Below, one piece after another: positions 36,556 through 43,722 of a DNA stretch of 64,000 nucleotides (position 1 is the stretch's first letter; the number at the start of each line of letters is the position of its first letter). The notes under the pieces are model-generated. The model made no database searches. It had not been told where the DNA came from and worked only from the letters and a program-made list of their open reading frames with translations. Source of the DNA: Sulfuricystis thermophila (GTDB lineage Bacteria > Pseudomonadota > Gammaproteobacteria > Burkholderiales > Rhodocyclaceae); NCBI RefSeq assembly GCF_004323595.1, contig NZ_AP019373.1, positions 1,612,001 to 1,676,000 of the forward strand, given 5' to 3'. A program made the position numbers and the translations under genes.

Positions 36556-36589
36556 CGCAATGATAACCGATGCCTGGGGCATCATTGCG
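36556..36589. terminator. Nested dyad between permease and sugar transferase genes
   Basis: The outer arms are CGCAATGAT and ATCATTGCG. Inside them GATGCC and GGCATC form a second stem. It has no T tract on either strand, so it may be an RNA stability element or a weak attenuator rather than a true terminator. Confidence 0.4.
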
Positions 36590-36602
36590 ACGAGCGCAAA
36601 AC

Positions 36603-37823
36603 CTACACCCCTTGGCGCAAGGCCTCGGCAATCTGCATGCGGCTGACCTTGCGTGCCGGCAGGATCGAGGCGAGGGCTGCTGCCAACAGCCCGGTGAGAA
36701 AAGCCAGACCGATCACCTCCGGCACCACCAACACCTTGGAGATGTAGCCCTGATCGGCATTCGGCGGTGGTGGCATCGGAATGCCGACTTGCGAGATTGC
36801 CAGCGCCAGCACGACACCGATCACGACCCCCAGCAGACTGCCGATCAATCCGAGGCAGACGCTTTCCGTCACGATCAAGCCGAATACCCGAGAGGCGCGA
36901 TTTCCCAGCGCCAGCATGGTGCCGAACTCGCTGACGCGCTCGAAGATGCCGATATTCACCGTGTTCGAGACAGAGAGCAGCAGCATCACCAGAATGATGG
37001 CGGTGAGAAATCCAAATTGCTGGCGATAGAGCGTCACGGTCTGGTTGTAGAACTCGTCGAGATCCTGCCAGGTACGCAGCTCGAACTCTTTTCCGGCGAA
37101 CTGCCGGCGCAAGGTTTCTGCCGCAATGCCGGTGGCCGCGGTGTCTTTGAGCAGCAGCACGCCGAGCTGCGCGCCCGGTGTCGCCAGCAGCTCCTGTGCC
37201 GCCGCAAGCGAAATGCGCACTGCACGCGCGTCGTAATCCTTCGAAAAGGTCTGGAAGACGCCGACGATTTCGAAATCGAGCAGATTCGTCGCCCCCCCAG
37301 GGGTGCTGACCAAGAGCGATGCCGTATCGCCAGCGCCGAGTTTCAGCGCCTTGGCGACGCCGGCGCCGATCATCATGCCGAAGCGGTCCTGGTCGGTCAT
37401 CCGCCGCCCCGAAACCACTGTCAGATAACTCGCCAGCCGGGCTTCGCGATCCGGCTCGACCCCCTCACCGATGATCGGCCAATCGCTGCGGCCATTGCCC
37501 AGCAAGCCAGAAAAGCCGAGGCGAAACATCACGTCCGCGACACCATCCATCGCAACCATTTGACGACGTACCCCTTCCACATCGTCGATCAGGTAACGCT
37601 CGGGCTGCTGGCTGCCATACTCCCAATAACCGCGCCGCGCCACCTGGATGTGCCCGGTGTTCGAGCGGATCGTCGCCTCGCCGGTCTCGATGATCGTGTC
37701 CTCGATGAATCCGCCCGCCAGGATCAGGGCCACGACACCGAAGACGATCGACGCCAGCGTCATCGCGGTGCGGCCGCGGTGACGGAAGATGTTGCGCAAC
37801 GCCAGTTTCAGCAATCCTTGCAT
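36603..37823 (-). CDS. FtsX/MacB-type ABC permease (first of two)
   Basis: This is an inner-membrane permease of 406 residues with the LolC/LolE/MacB layout: one N-terminal helix (GRTAMTLASIVFGVVALILAGG), a large periplasmic domain, and three C-terminal helices (FGFLTAIILVMLLLSV and following). The ATG at 37823 is 7 bp after the stop of the second permease; the longer frame to 37853 overlaps that gene. The divergent repeat copy 5 lies inside, encoding KLGAGDTAS. It probably pairs with the permease upstream and the ATPase at 45095. Confidence 0.9.
   Translation of the reverse strand: MQGLLKLALRNIFRHRGRTAMTLASIVFGVVALILAGGFIEDTIIETGEATIRSNTGHIQVARRGYWEYGSQQPERYLIDDVEGVRRQMVAMDGVADVMFRLGFSGLLGNGRSDWPIIGEGVEPDREARLASYLTVVSGRRMTDQDRFGMMIGAGVAKALKLGAGDTASLLVSTPGGATNLLDFEIVGVFQTFSKDYDARAVRISLAAAQELLATPGAQLGVLLLKDTAATGIAAETLRRQFAGKEFELRTWQDLDEFYNQTVTLYRQQFGFLTAIILVMLLLSVSNTVNIGIFERVSEFGTMLALGNRASRVFGLIVTESVCLGLIGSLLGVVIGVVLALAISQVGIPMPPPPNADQGYISKVLVVPEVIGLAFLTGLLAAALASILPARKVSRMQIAEALRQGV
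37320..37343 (-). repeat. Divergent interspersed repeat, copy 5 (inside permease gene, sense)
   Basis: On the minus strand this reads AAACTCGGCGCTGGC, then GA, then TACGGCA, with two differences from the consensus. It shares AAACTC with copy 9. It encodes KLGAGDTA, a plausible native segment of the permease periplasmic domain, so chance resemblance cannot be excluded. Confidence 0.5.
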
Positions 37824-37830
37824 CGTCTGC

Positions 37831-39054
37831 CTACTTGTTCTTGCGCAGCGCATCGACGATCATCATGCGCGAGGCTTTCCAGGCCGGATACAGACTCGCC
37901 AATACCGTCGTCACCACGGCGATACCCATCGCCTCTGCCGCAATGGTCGGGGTCAGCAAAATCCGGGCGACGTAGCCACGGGTCAAACCGGGCGGCGGCG
38001 GCATTTCGATCCGCAACGCATCGACCCCGATGCTGGCCAGCCACGCCAAGAGCAAGCCGCTGATGCCGCCCAGCAAGCCGATCAACGCGCCTTCGGCCAG
38101 GAACTGGTTCAGCACGGCACGCCGCCGCACCCCCAGCGCCATCATCGTGCCGATCTCGCCGGTGCGCTCCATTACGCTCATCATCATCGTGTTGCCGATG
38201 CCGAGCAGGATGATCGCAAAGACGATGAAGCGCACCACGTCGAGTTGCTGGCGAAACAGATCGACCGCCCGCGCATAGAACTCGGCAAGCTGATCCCAGG
38301 TACGCACCTCGAACTGGCGGGGGTCGAACTGCCGACGCAAGGCTTCGGCCACGCCAGCGGTGTTTTCCGTCTTGTCGAGATACACCAGCCAGCTGTGAGC
38401 TCCGGACACCTTGAGCAGCTTGCGTGCGGCATCGATCGGCACCAGCAGCGCGCTATCGTCATAGGCCTTGCTGACCGATTCGAAAATACCGGCGATGTTG
38501 GCATCGATGGCGCTCAAACCGCTGCCAGGATTATCGACCAGGAGCACCACGGCATCGCCGGGTTGTGCCCCCAGTTGCAAGGCAAGCCCTTTGCCCAGCA
38601 GGATCTTGTTTCGATCATCCGCAGTCAGCTTGCGTCCGGCGACGATGCGCAGCGCCCGATCGCCCGTCAGATCGGTGGCCGGATTGAAGCCTTCCCCGAT
38701 GAAAGAGAGCGTCGTTTCCCCCTTGCTCAAGAGACCCGAGAAAGCCAACCGCGCTCCCCAGGCGCGAACATGGTTTAGTTTTGCCAAGGAAACCGCGGCA
38801 GCGTCGTCGGGCAACAGGAAACGAAATGGATCGGCCCGCCCGTCCTCATGGTAACGAGGTCGCGTCACTTGGATATGCGCGTATTGCGATTCGATCGTCG
38901 CCTCGCGGAAATCGAAGAACATCCAGGCGATGTAGCCGTTTGCCACTGCCAGCGCAGCGATACCGAAAGCCACGGAGAACACTGCGATGAGCGCCCGCCG
39001 CCGCTGGCGCAGCAGGTTGCGCAGGACGAGGGGGAACAAGGCAAGGACGCGCAT
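37831..39054 (-). CDS. FtsX/MacB-type ABC permease (second of two)
   Basis: This 407-residue protein has the same architecture as its downstream neighbour: the N-terminal helix ALIAVFSVAFGIAALAVANGY, a MacB-like periplasmic domain and C-terminal helices (VRFIVFAIILLGIGNTMMMS). The pair probably forms a heterodimer like LolC/LolE. The start is at 39054 (MRVLALFPLVLRNLLRQRR); the frame is open further upstream to 39153 but that region contains repeat copy 6. No ATPase is adjacent. The nearest is at 45095, separated by five genes in the same direction. Confidence 0.9.
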   Translation of the reverse strand: MRVLALFPLVLRNLLRQRRRALIAVFSVAFGIAALAVANGYIAWMFFDFREATIESQYAHIQVTRPRYHEDGRADPFRFLLPDDAAAVSLAKLNHVRAWGARLAFSGLLSKGETTLSFIGEGFNPATDLTGDRALRIVAGRKLTADDRNKILLGKGLALQLGAQPGDAVVLLVDNPGSGLSAIDANIAGIFESVSKAYDDSALLVPIDAARKLLKVSGAHSWLVYLDKTENTAGVAEALRRQFDPRQFEVRTWDQLAEFYARAVDLFRQQLDVVRFIVFAIILLGIGNTMMMSVMERTGEIGTMMALGVRRRAVLNQFLAEGALIGLLGGISGLLLAWLASIGVDALRIEMPPPPGLTRGYVARILLTPTIAAEAMGIAVVTTVLASLYPAWKASRMMIVDALRKNK

Positions 39055-39110
39055 GGTGTGGAAAGCGAGCCTGGCCGATGATACCGAAGTTCCGCAGGGC
39101 ACGAACCGAT

Positions 39111-39135
39111 AAAGTCGGCGCTGGCGGGGCGGCAC
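39111..39135 (+). repeat. 25-bp interspersed repeat, copy 6 (intergenic)
   Basis: On the plus strand this reads AAAGTCGGCGCTGGC, then GG, then GGCGGCAC, one change from consensus. It lies between the ATP-grasp gene end (39143) and the second permease start (39054), and fills much of that gap. Confidence 0.85.
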
Positions 39136-39142
39136 GAGCTGG

Positions 39143-40303
39143 CTACAACTCATTCACCCATCGATGCACCTTGCGGTCGGCATGGCGCTTGAGAAATTCG
39201 CGCGTTTCTCTCTTGAGCAGCCCGCGACCAAGCAACTGGACGATCTGTGTTCCTCCCATGTCGTTCAATTCGATGATCGCCGGCCCTCGATCCGTGAGCG
39301 CGAAATCCCAGTGATGCACCCTCATCAAGGGGAAGACTCTCCCGGCTTCCCGACAGATATCGAGCATCGTAGTCCAACCTGGAAGATGAAAGCCGAGGAA
39401 AGGATGCCCTGTCACTGGATGACGCTCGAGCAACTGTGCGGTCGGCCAAAAACCATTGACGACCCGCTCGACTCTCCCAGAGGACAGGTCCACCCCTGCC
39501 ACCAAGTTGCCGTAAGCCCCCATGTGGAAGTTATCCACAGTGTTCGGCGGCACGGCGATCTTCCATGCTGCCGCAATCGGAATGACGCCGTCCGGCCCAT
39601 TCAAACAGATCAAGCGTATGCCGCTGATTGCAGACCAACCCGTCAATTTTTCGATTTCAGGGGCGTTGCGCAAGATCTGCTGAAAAAGGAACCCACATTC
39701 AGGACGGTGATAACGTCGATCGACCGGCTCGTTGAGGCGTTTCGAAAACTCGGCTATCGTGATCGTACGACCGCCCGCAAGAAGCAGGCTGTCGTCCTCC
39801 CGCCGATAACCGAGCAAAGCGAGCGCTCCTTCGCCTTGCTGCGAATAGGCAGGTTTTGAATAAAGTGGATATTCGGCCTCCTCGCGCAAAAATTCCACGA
39901 CCGATTCGATCGTGGCAAGATGCCTGCAGCCCGAGAGCGGCAATTTGCTAGCCGGATGGTAGCAGGCCAGGATTGGTGCCACCGGCAAACCCGCTGCTTG
40001 CGCAATCTGCGCAAACACCAGCTTATCCCATGCAGGCAGCACGACATGACGCGGGTTCAACGCGAAATTGAAAGGGTCTTGCAAGCGCCAGCCGAGAAAA
40101 TCCGCTTGCCCTTCCCCTGACAAGTAATTTTCATCGTATAGCCTGAACCAGTAGTAGTCGGTAATGCCGCATTGACCACCGGCATGTTTCAGCGCCCATA
40201 TTTCGCGCGCTTGGCTCAGCAAGCTCTTTCCGGTCTGCTTCTCAGCCAGGGATACCCATTCGCGGTATTCCTTCAGCCGCGCCAACAGATCATCGATACG
40301 CAT
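39143..40303 (-). CDS. Sugar-transfer-associated ATP-grasp protein
   Basis: This 386-residue protein resembles PF14397. An N-terminal region with YYWFRLYDENYLSG leads to an ATP-grasp core with YPLYSKPAYSQQGEGA (nucleotide-binding Lys) and a C-terminal metal site HHWDFALTDRGPAIIELND. ATP-grasp enzymes join a carboxylate to an amine or similar group through an acylphosphate. The family occurs in capsule loci but the reaction is not known. The ATG at 40303 was chosen because the frame upstream runs into the terminator of the PEP-CTERM gene. Confidence 0.85.
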   Translation of the reverse strand: MRIDDLLARLKEYREWVSLAEKQTGKSLLSQAREIWALKHAGGQCGITDYYWFRLYDENYLSGEGQADFLGWRLQDPFNFALNPRHVVLPAWDKLVFAQIAQAAGLPVAPILACYHPASKLPLSGCRHLATIESVVEFLREEAEYPLYSKPAYSQQGEGALALLGYRREDDSLLLAGGRTITIAEFSKRLNEPVDRRYHRPECGFLFQQILRNAPEIEKLTGWSAISGIRLICLNGPDGVIPIAAAWKIAVPPNTVDNFHMGAYGNLVAGVDLSSGRVERVVNGFWPTAQLLERHPVTGHPFLGFHLPGWTTMLDICREAGRVFPLMRVHHWDFALTDRGPAIIELNDMGGTQIVQLLGRGLLKRETREFLKRHADRKVHRWVNEL

Positions 40304-40319
40304 AACATGAACATAAACG

Positions 40320-40345
40320 AAAAACGGCCCCGAAGGGCCGTTTTT
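40320..40345 (-). terminator. Rho-independent terminator of the PEP-CTERM gene
   Basis: The stem is AAAAACGGCCC paired to GGGCCGTTTTT with a TTCG loop on the minus strand, and ends in T5. It lies 28 bp after the PEP-CTERM stop codon, so the cargo gene makes a discrete transcript separate from the ATP-grasp gene. Confidence 0.85.
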
Positions 40346-40372
40346 CTTGGAGCGCACAAAACCGATACTACG

Positions 40373-41251
40373 TCACGCGTTCCTGCGACGACGCAGACCA
40401 GCCAGACCAACGAGGCCGAGACCTACCAGCGCCATCGAAGCAGGCTCAGGGATTTCGCGAATACGCATTAGCACGCTTAAATCGCTGATCACCCCTTCAG
40501 CAGTCCATACCGTGCAAACACCGCTACCGTCACAGCCCGGAAAGTTCGTGGAGGAGTTATGGAAGAGCCCAATACCAAAGTCTGCCTCAAAAGTCTTGCC
40601 ATCAATCGAGAACGTGATTGGAGCGAAACTCGTCAGTTGAAACTTGAAGAGGTCATCACAGATACTATTGTTCGGAGCACCGGCAGCGCAGTCACCAGGC
40701 ACATTGCCCACATTCATCGTCTCCGTAAATGTAATGGGTACCTGATGATATGGATCATTGTAAAGCCCTATAGACAAATTGGAACCAATCGTAGCTTTTT
40801 TAAGCGTGAAGGCACTACCGCTGATCGTGCTGTTTTTATGATACAGGGTGGTGATCGGCTGATACGCACCCCACAGACCGATATCAGCCCCAGTAGTCAC
40901 ACTCCCGGTCAGGCCAGTGACACGCAATCCGCTATAGACAGTATTTACATCGCCGCTAATGGTGAAGGGGTCAGTAAGCATCAGCCCACCGTTGTTCTTA
41001 CTGGGCAGACCCCAAGCAATCGTATCGAAAGTTCCTACCGGAGGCGTCACGCCCGACAAATGCTCATACCAGCGAATACTGTCATCCGCACCTTGGTTGT
41101 CAGTGCTGGTCAATGATGAAGATGAAGTCTCGAAACCTGAGCTTTGTGCAAAAGTTAGGGTGGTTGGCGAGTAAGCAGCTTGAGCCTCTAAAGCACCAAG
41201 GGCGACTGATCCAGCGATGATCGTTGCAAGAGTGTTACGAAAGGTTTTCAT
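40373..41251 (-). CDS. PEP-CTERM sorting-domain protein (XrtA cargo)
   Basis: This exported protein of 292 residues has a signal peptide (IIAGSVALGALEAQAA) and a C-terminal PEP-CTERM tag (IPEPASMALVGLGLVGLAGL, then RRRR). The body is Ser/Thr/Gly-rich beta-type sequence with two Cys pairs, containing LYHKNSTISG that recalls the THxN family of PEP-CTERM proteins. XrtA cleaves at the PEP motif. The ATG at 41251 has AAGGAG seven bases upstream. An ATG at 41281 has GGAGG but a poorer signal peptide. Base composition is markedly more AT-rich than its neighbours. It has its own sigma-54 promoter and terminator. Confidence 0.95.
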   Translation of the reverse strand: MKTFRNTLATIIAGSVALGALEAQAAYSPTTLTFAQSSGFETSSSSLTSTDNQGADDSIRWYEHLSGVTPPVGTFDTIAWGLPSKNNGGLMLTDPFTISGDVNTVYSGLRVTGLTGSVTTGADIGLWGAYQPITTLYHKNSTISGSAFTLKKATIGSNLSIGLYNDPYHQVPITFTETMNVGNVPGDCAAGAPNNSICDDLFKFQLTSFAPITFSIDGKTFEADFGIGLFHNSSTNFPGCDGSGVCTVWTAEGVISDLSVLMRIREIPEPASMALVGLGLVGLAGLRRRRNA

Positions 41252-41310
41252 TTGGTTGCTCCTTCTTTTGGGGTGTCTCATAAAAAAAGTACCTCCGACA
41301 GACGTTCTTA

Positions 41311-41326
41311 AGCAAACCCCATACCA
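41311..41326 (-). promoter_or_regulatory. Sigma-54 (-24/-12) promoter of the PEP-CTERM gene
   Basis: The minus strand reads TGGTATG, GGGT, TTGCT. GG and GC are 12 bases apart, matching TGGCACG-N4-TTGCW at all invariant positions. Transcription would start near 41300, about 50 bases before the ATG at 41251. A dyad CCAGATAATTAACTGG at 41324-41339 touches the -24 end. PrsR, encoded at 26177, is the expected activator. Confidence 0.8.
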
Positions 41327-41394
41327 GATAATTAACTGGCTGTTTTAGTTTGTATTTTTTTAGGATAGGCTTTTTTTCCTGGACCGACTGTAAA

Positions 41395-42867
41395 TTATTC
41401 CGACAATTCCTCTGTCGCGAGACCTCCAGGTCTCTGCCTCCCGAGGTAATCAAACTTACGCTCATAGTCGATCGTTTTACCATAAGGGAACTGATCGTAT
41501 CGTAAGGCATGGACCTCAACCACTGTTCCTAGCAGTTTGCTAGAGAGCAAAGTCTGCAACCTTTCAACAACAGTTGATTCTTCGATTGAAATATCACGTA
41601 CTGATTGGATTTCCCATAAAAGCCGGTCGCCACAGAGGCTGATGTGATGCGCACCGCTCAGATGTCGGGCTATCAATGGATCGCTGTAGATCGCTTCCTT
41701 GAACAGATCGACATGCCCCCCACCCGGCAAACGATCCTTCGCGCGGCCATGCAATGCAACCACGGGAGCTGAGGGAAGCGGCAAGGCGGGGGCCAGGGCG
41801 GCCACCCGCAGGCGATCGATGAATTGCAGGCGATCACCGGTGGCATAACGCATCAGCGGCACGGGAGCCTTTTCGTCCATCACCGTCACGACCAGATCGC
41901 CCACTCCATGCTCATCTGGGTCGATCACCTCGACGAATGTCCGCAAGGGATTGAAAACCATGAAAGTCGGCGCTGGCGAGACGGCACTGTCCTGTCCTGT
42001 CAAATTTTTCGACAGTTCGGGATCACGGCTGCAAGCCCGTCGCAAGGCGATGGTCTCTCGCGTTTCGTTGAAAAGGTTCAGGCCGAGTTCGCCGACCCCC
42101 ATCGAACTGCCGATCAGGCCGCTGGCCGGATCGTCGGGATCGATGCCCAACACGCCGGCGAGGTAATCGCGGAAGGTTTCGGGAAACGTTTCCTCGCCGA
42201 CGATGACATGGATGCGAAAGCGGCGCCAGTCGAGACCGATGTCCTGAGAGTAGTCGCACAGTTTTTTCAGGAACAGCGGATCGCCACACAAGATGATCTG
42301 CTCGAACAGCGGCCCGGCCTTGTCCACGATCGCACAGGCCATGTCCTCGCGAACGCTGACATTGGCGATGCAAACCAGATTGGAAGTGAAAGTCACGCCC
42401 ATCGGCAGGCAGTTGACCAGCAAGGTGCGGCGGCGACCGACGTCGAACGCGAGGTCGAGACCGAGGTCGATCAACCGTGCCGCGTCGCGCAGCTGCTTTT
42501 TGCTACTGAGACCAAAGGCGAAGCCATTCCCGCCATGCCCGGAACTGGTGATGATCAAGGCCAGATCCTCCGGCCGAACATCGTCGCAAAGCAGTTCGGC
42601 GAGGGGGAAGCGGCGGAAGGTATTGGCTTTTTCGAGGATCGGGCAACGGGCGACGAAATCCTCGACCGTCCTGACACTTTCCGGATCGACGCCGGCCTCG
42701 GCGAGCAAGACGCGATACGCCGCGCAAGCACGCGCCGCACGGCGGAAGGCTGGCAACAGCCATTTCTCTCCCGAACGAATGAGGCTTTCAGGGTCGGCAG
42801 CGGCGAGTCTTGCCTTGATGAGACGACGCTCGATGGCAGAGAAAAAGGCGTGCATCGACAGCCGCAT
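41395..42867 (-). CDS. CapK/LuxE-like acyl-activating enzyme
   Basis: The 490 residues resemble phenylacetate-CoA ligase/CapK proteins of the adenylate-forming family: FRRFPLAEL, a glycine-rich loop region IITSSGHGGNGFAFG, YATGDRLQFID and a C-terminal HGRAKDRLPGGGHVDLFKEA. The loop lacks the usual SSGTTG pattern, so adenylation may be altered or lost. Enzymes of this group activate fatty or aromatic acids. The acyltransferase gene just upstream (5 bp away) is a natural partner. Repeat copy 7 lies inside and encodes SAVSPAPTF. Start at 42867 or 42855. Confidence 0.78.
   Translation of the reverse strand: MRLSMHAFFSAIERRLIKARLAAADPESLIRSGEKWLLPAFRRAARACAAYRVLLAEAGVDPESVRTVEDFVARCPILEKANTFRRFPLAELLCDDVRPEDLALIITSSGHGGNGFAFGLSSKKQLRDAARLIDLGLDLAFDVGRRRTLLVNCLPMGVTFTSNLVCIANVSVREDMACAIVDKAGPLFEQIILCGDPLFLKKLCDYSQDIGLDWRRFRIHVIVGEETFPETFRDYLAGVLGIDPDDPASGLIGSSMGVGELGLNLFNETRETIALRRACSRDPELSKNLTGQDSAVSPAPTFMVFNPLRTFVEVIDPDEHGVGDLVVTVMDEKAPVPLMRYATGDRLQFIDRLRVAALAPALPLPSAPVVALHGRAKDRLPGGGHVDLFKEAIYSDPLIARHLSGAHHISLCGDRLLWEIQSVRDISIEESTVVERLQTLLSSKLLGTVVEVHALRYDQFPYGKTIDYERKFDYLGRQRPGGLATEELSE
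41963..41987 (+). repeat. 25-bp interspersed repeat, copy 7 (inside CapK-like gene, antisense)
   Basis: On the plus strand this reads AAAGTCGGCGCTGGC, then GA, then GACGGCAC, a full consensus match. It is antisense in the gene at 41395-42867 and encodes AVSPAPTF in a loop after the predicted nucleotide-binding half. Confidence 0.85.
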
Positions 42868-42872
42868 CCGGG

Positions 42873-43700
42873 TCAGAGCTTGCCGAAATGCCCCAATTTG
42901 TATTTCACCAGCGTGGTGATCAGGAGCCAGTCGGAAATCGGTTCATCCTGGAACCAGGCGAGCAGGAAGCGGTTGGCGTTGTTGAGCGCGCTTTCGAGCT
43001 GGCGCAAATCGGCGAGATAGGTCGTCACCGGACCGTAATAATCCGTTTCCGGCCCCACCGGCACGAAATGGAAGCCCATGCGATCCAGCAGGCGGGCCAG
43101 CCCCTTCTCCATCGCGGCATACCAGAAACGAATGCCGTTTTGCCGACTGTAGCGATACATTTCCCGATACATGCCGAGCATGATCTGCGGGCTGCGATTA
43201 CGCCGGTTGCGGTGTTTGAAGACATGCGGGGGTTCGGGAGCAATTTCGCTGGCGCTGCCATGCTGCTGGAATTCCCGCGTCACCCCCTGCAAGTTGTCGC
43301 CGGCACGCCGTCGATAATTCTTCTTGACGATCAGGCGAGAAACCTCGGCACACTGCTCCTTGGGAGGAAAAGCGAAGTCCGGGAATACCGCGCAATGCTC
43401 CTCGAAAGGGAAGATCTGCTCCCCTCTGGCCAACACCAAACGAACCGTGCCGACGATTTCGCCTTCGGCATTCTGCGCCGAAATGTGGATCGAGCGCTCG
43501 TCATACTCATCGGTTTCGAGCCCCGAAGGGTATGCGGCGGAATCGAGATACCGACATTCTTCGCAATACACCTCGTAGCGCAGACGGGCGATGGCGCGGA
43601 ACACCTCCCCCTCCTCCTCCCTCGACAGCAGGCGACGAAAAGAGAAACTCGGCGCAAGCAGATCCCGCTTGCCATGATGGGTGAGTAGTTCAACCAACAT
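42873..43700 (-). CDS. PEP-CTERM/exosortase-associated acyltransferase
   Basis: This GNAT-like acyltransferase of 275 residues has IARLRYEVYCEECRYLD near the N-terminus, IVGTVRLVLARGE and CAEVSRLIVKKNYRRR. These are typical of the autoinducer-synthase-like group assigned TIGR03694. Relatives are N-acyl amino acid synthases that use acyl-ACP. It lies 22 bp from the outer-membrane barrel gene and 5 bp from the CapK-like gene. Acyl substrate and acceptor are not known. Confidence 0.9.
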   Translation of the reverse strand: MLVELLTHHGKRDLLAPSFSFRRLLSREEEGEVFRAIARLRYEVYCEECRYLDSAAYPSGLETDEYDERSIHISAQNAEGEIVGTVRLVLARGEQIFPFEEHCAVFPDFAFPPKEQCAEVSRLIVKKNYRRRAGDNLQGVTREFQQHGSASEIAPEPPHVFKHRNRRNRSPQIMLGMYREMYRYSRQNGIRFWYAAMEKGLARLLDRMGFHFVPVGPETDYYGPVTTYLADLRQLESALNNANRFLLAWFQDEPISDWLLITTLVKYKLGHFGKL

Positions 43701-43722
43701 TAGACCGTTTCATGAAAATACC

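Noticed and set aside
41252-41281. ATG at 41281 as start of the PEP-CTERM protein
   Set aside because: Its ribosome site spacing is long and the added basic segment spoils the signal peptide; 41251 has AAGGAG at seven bases.
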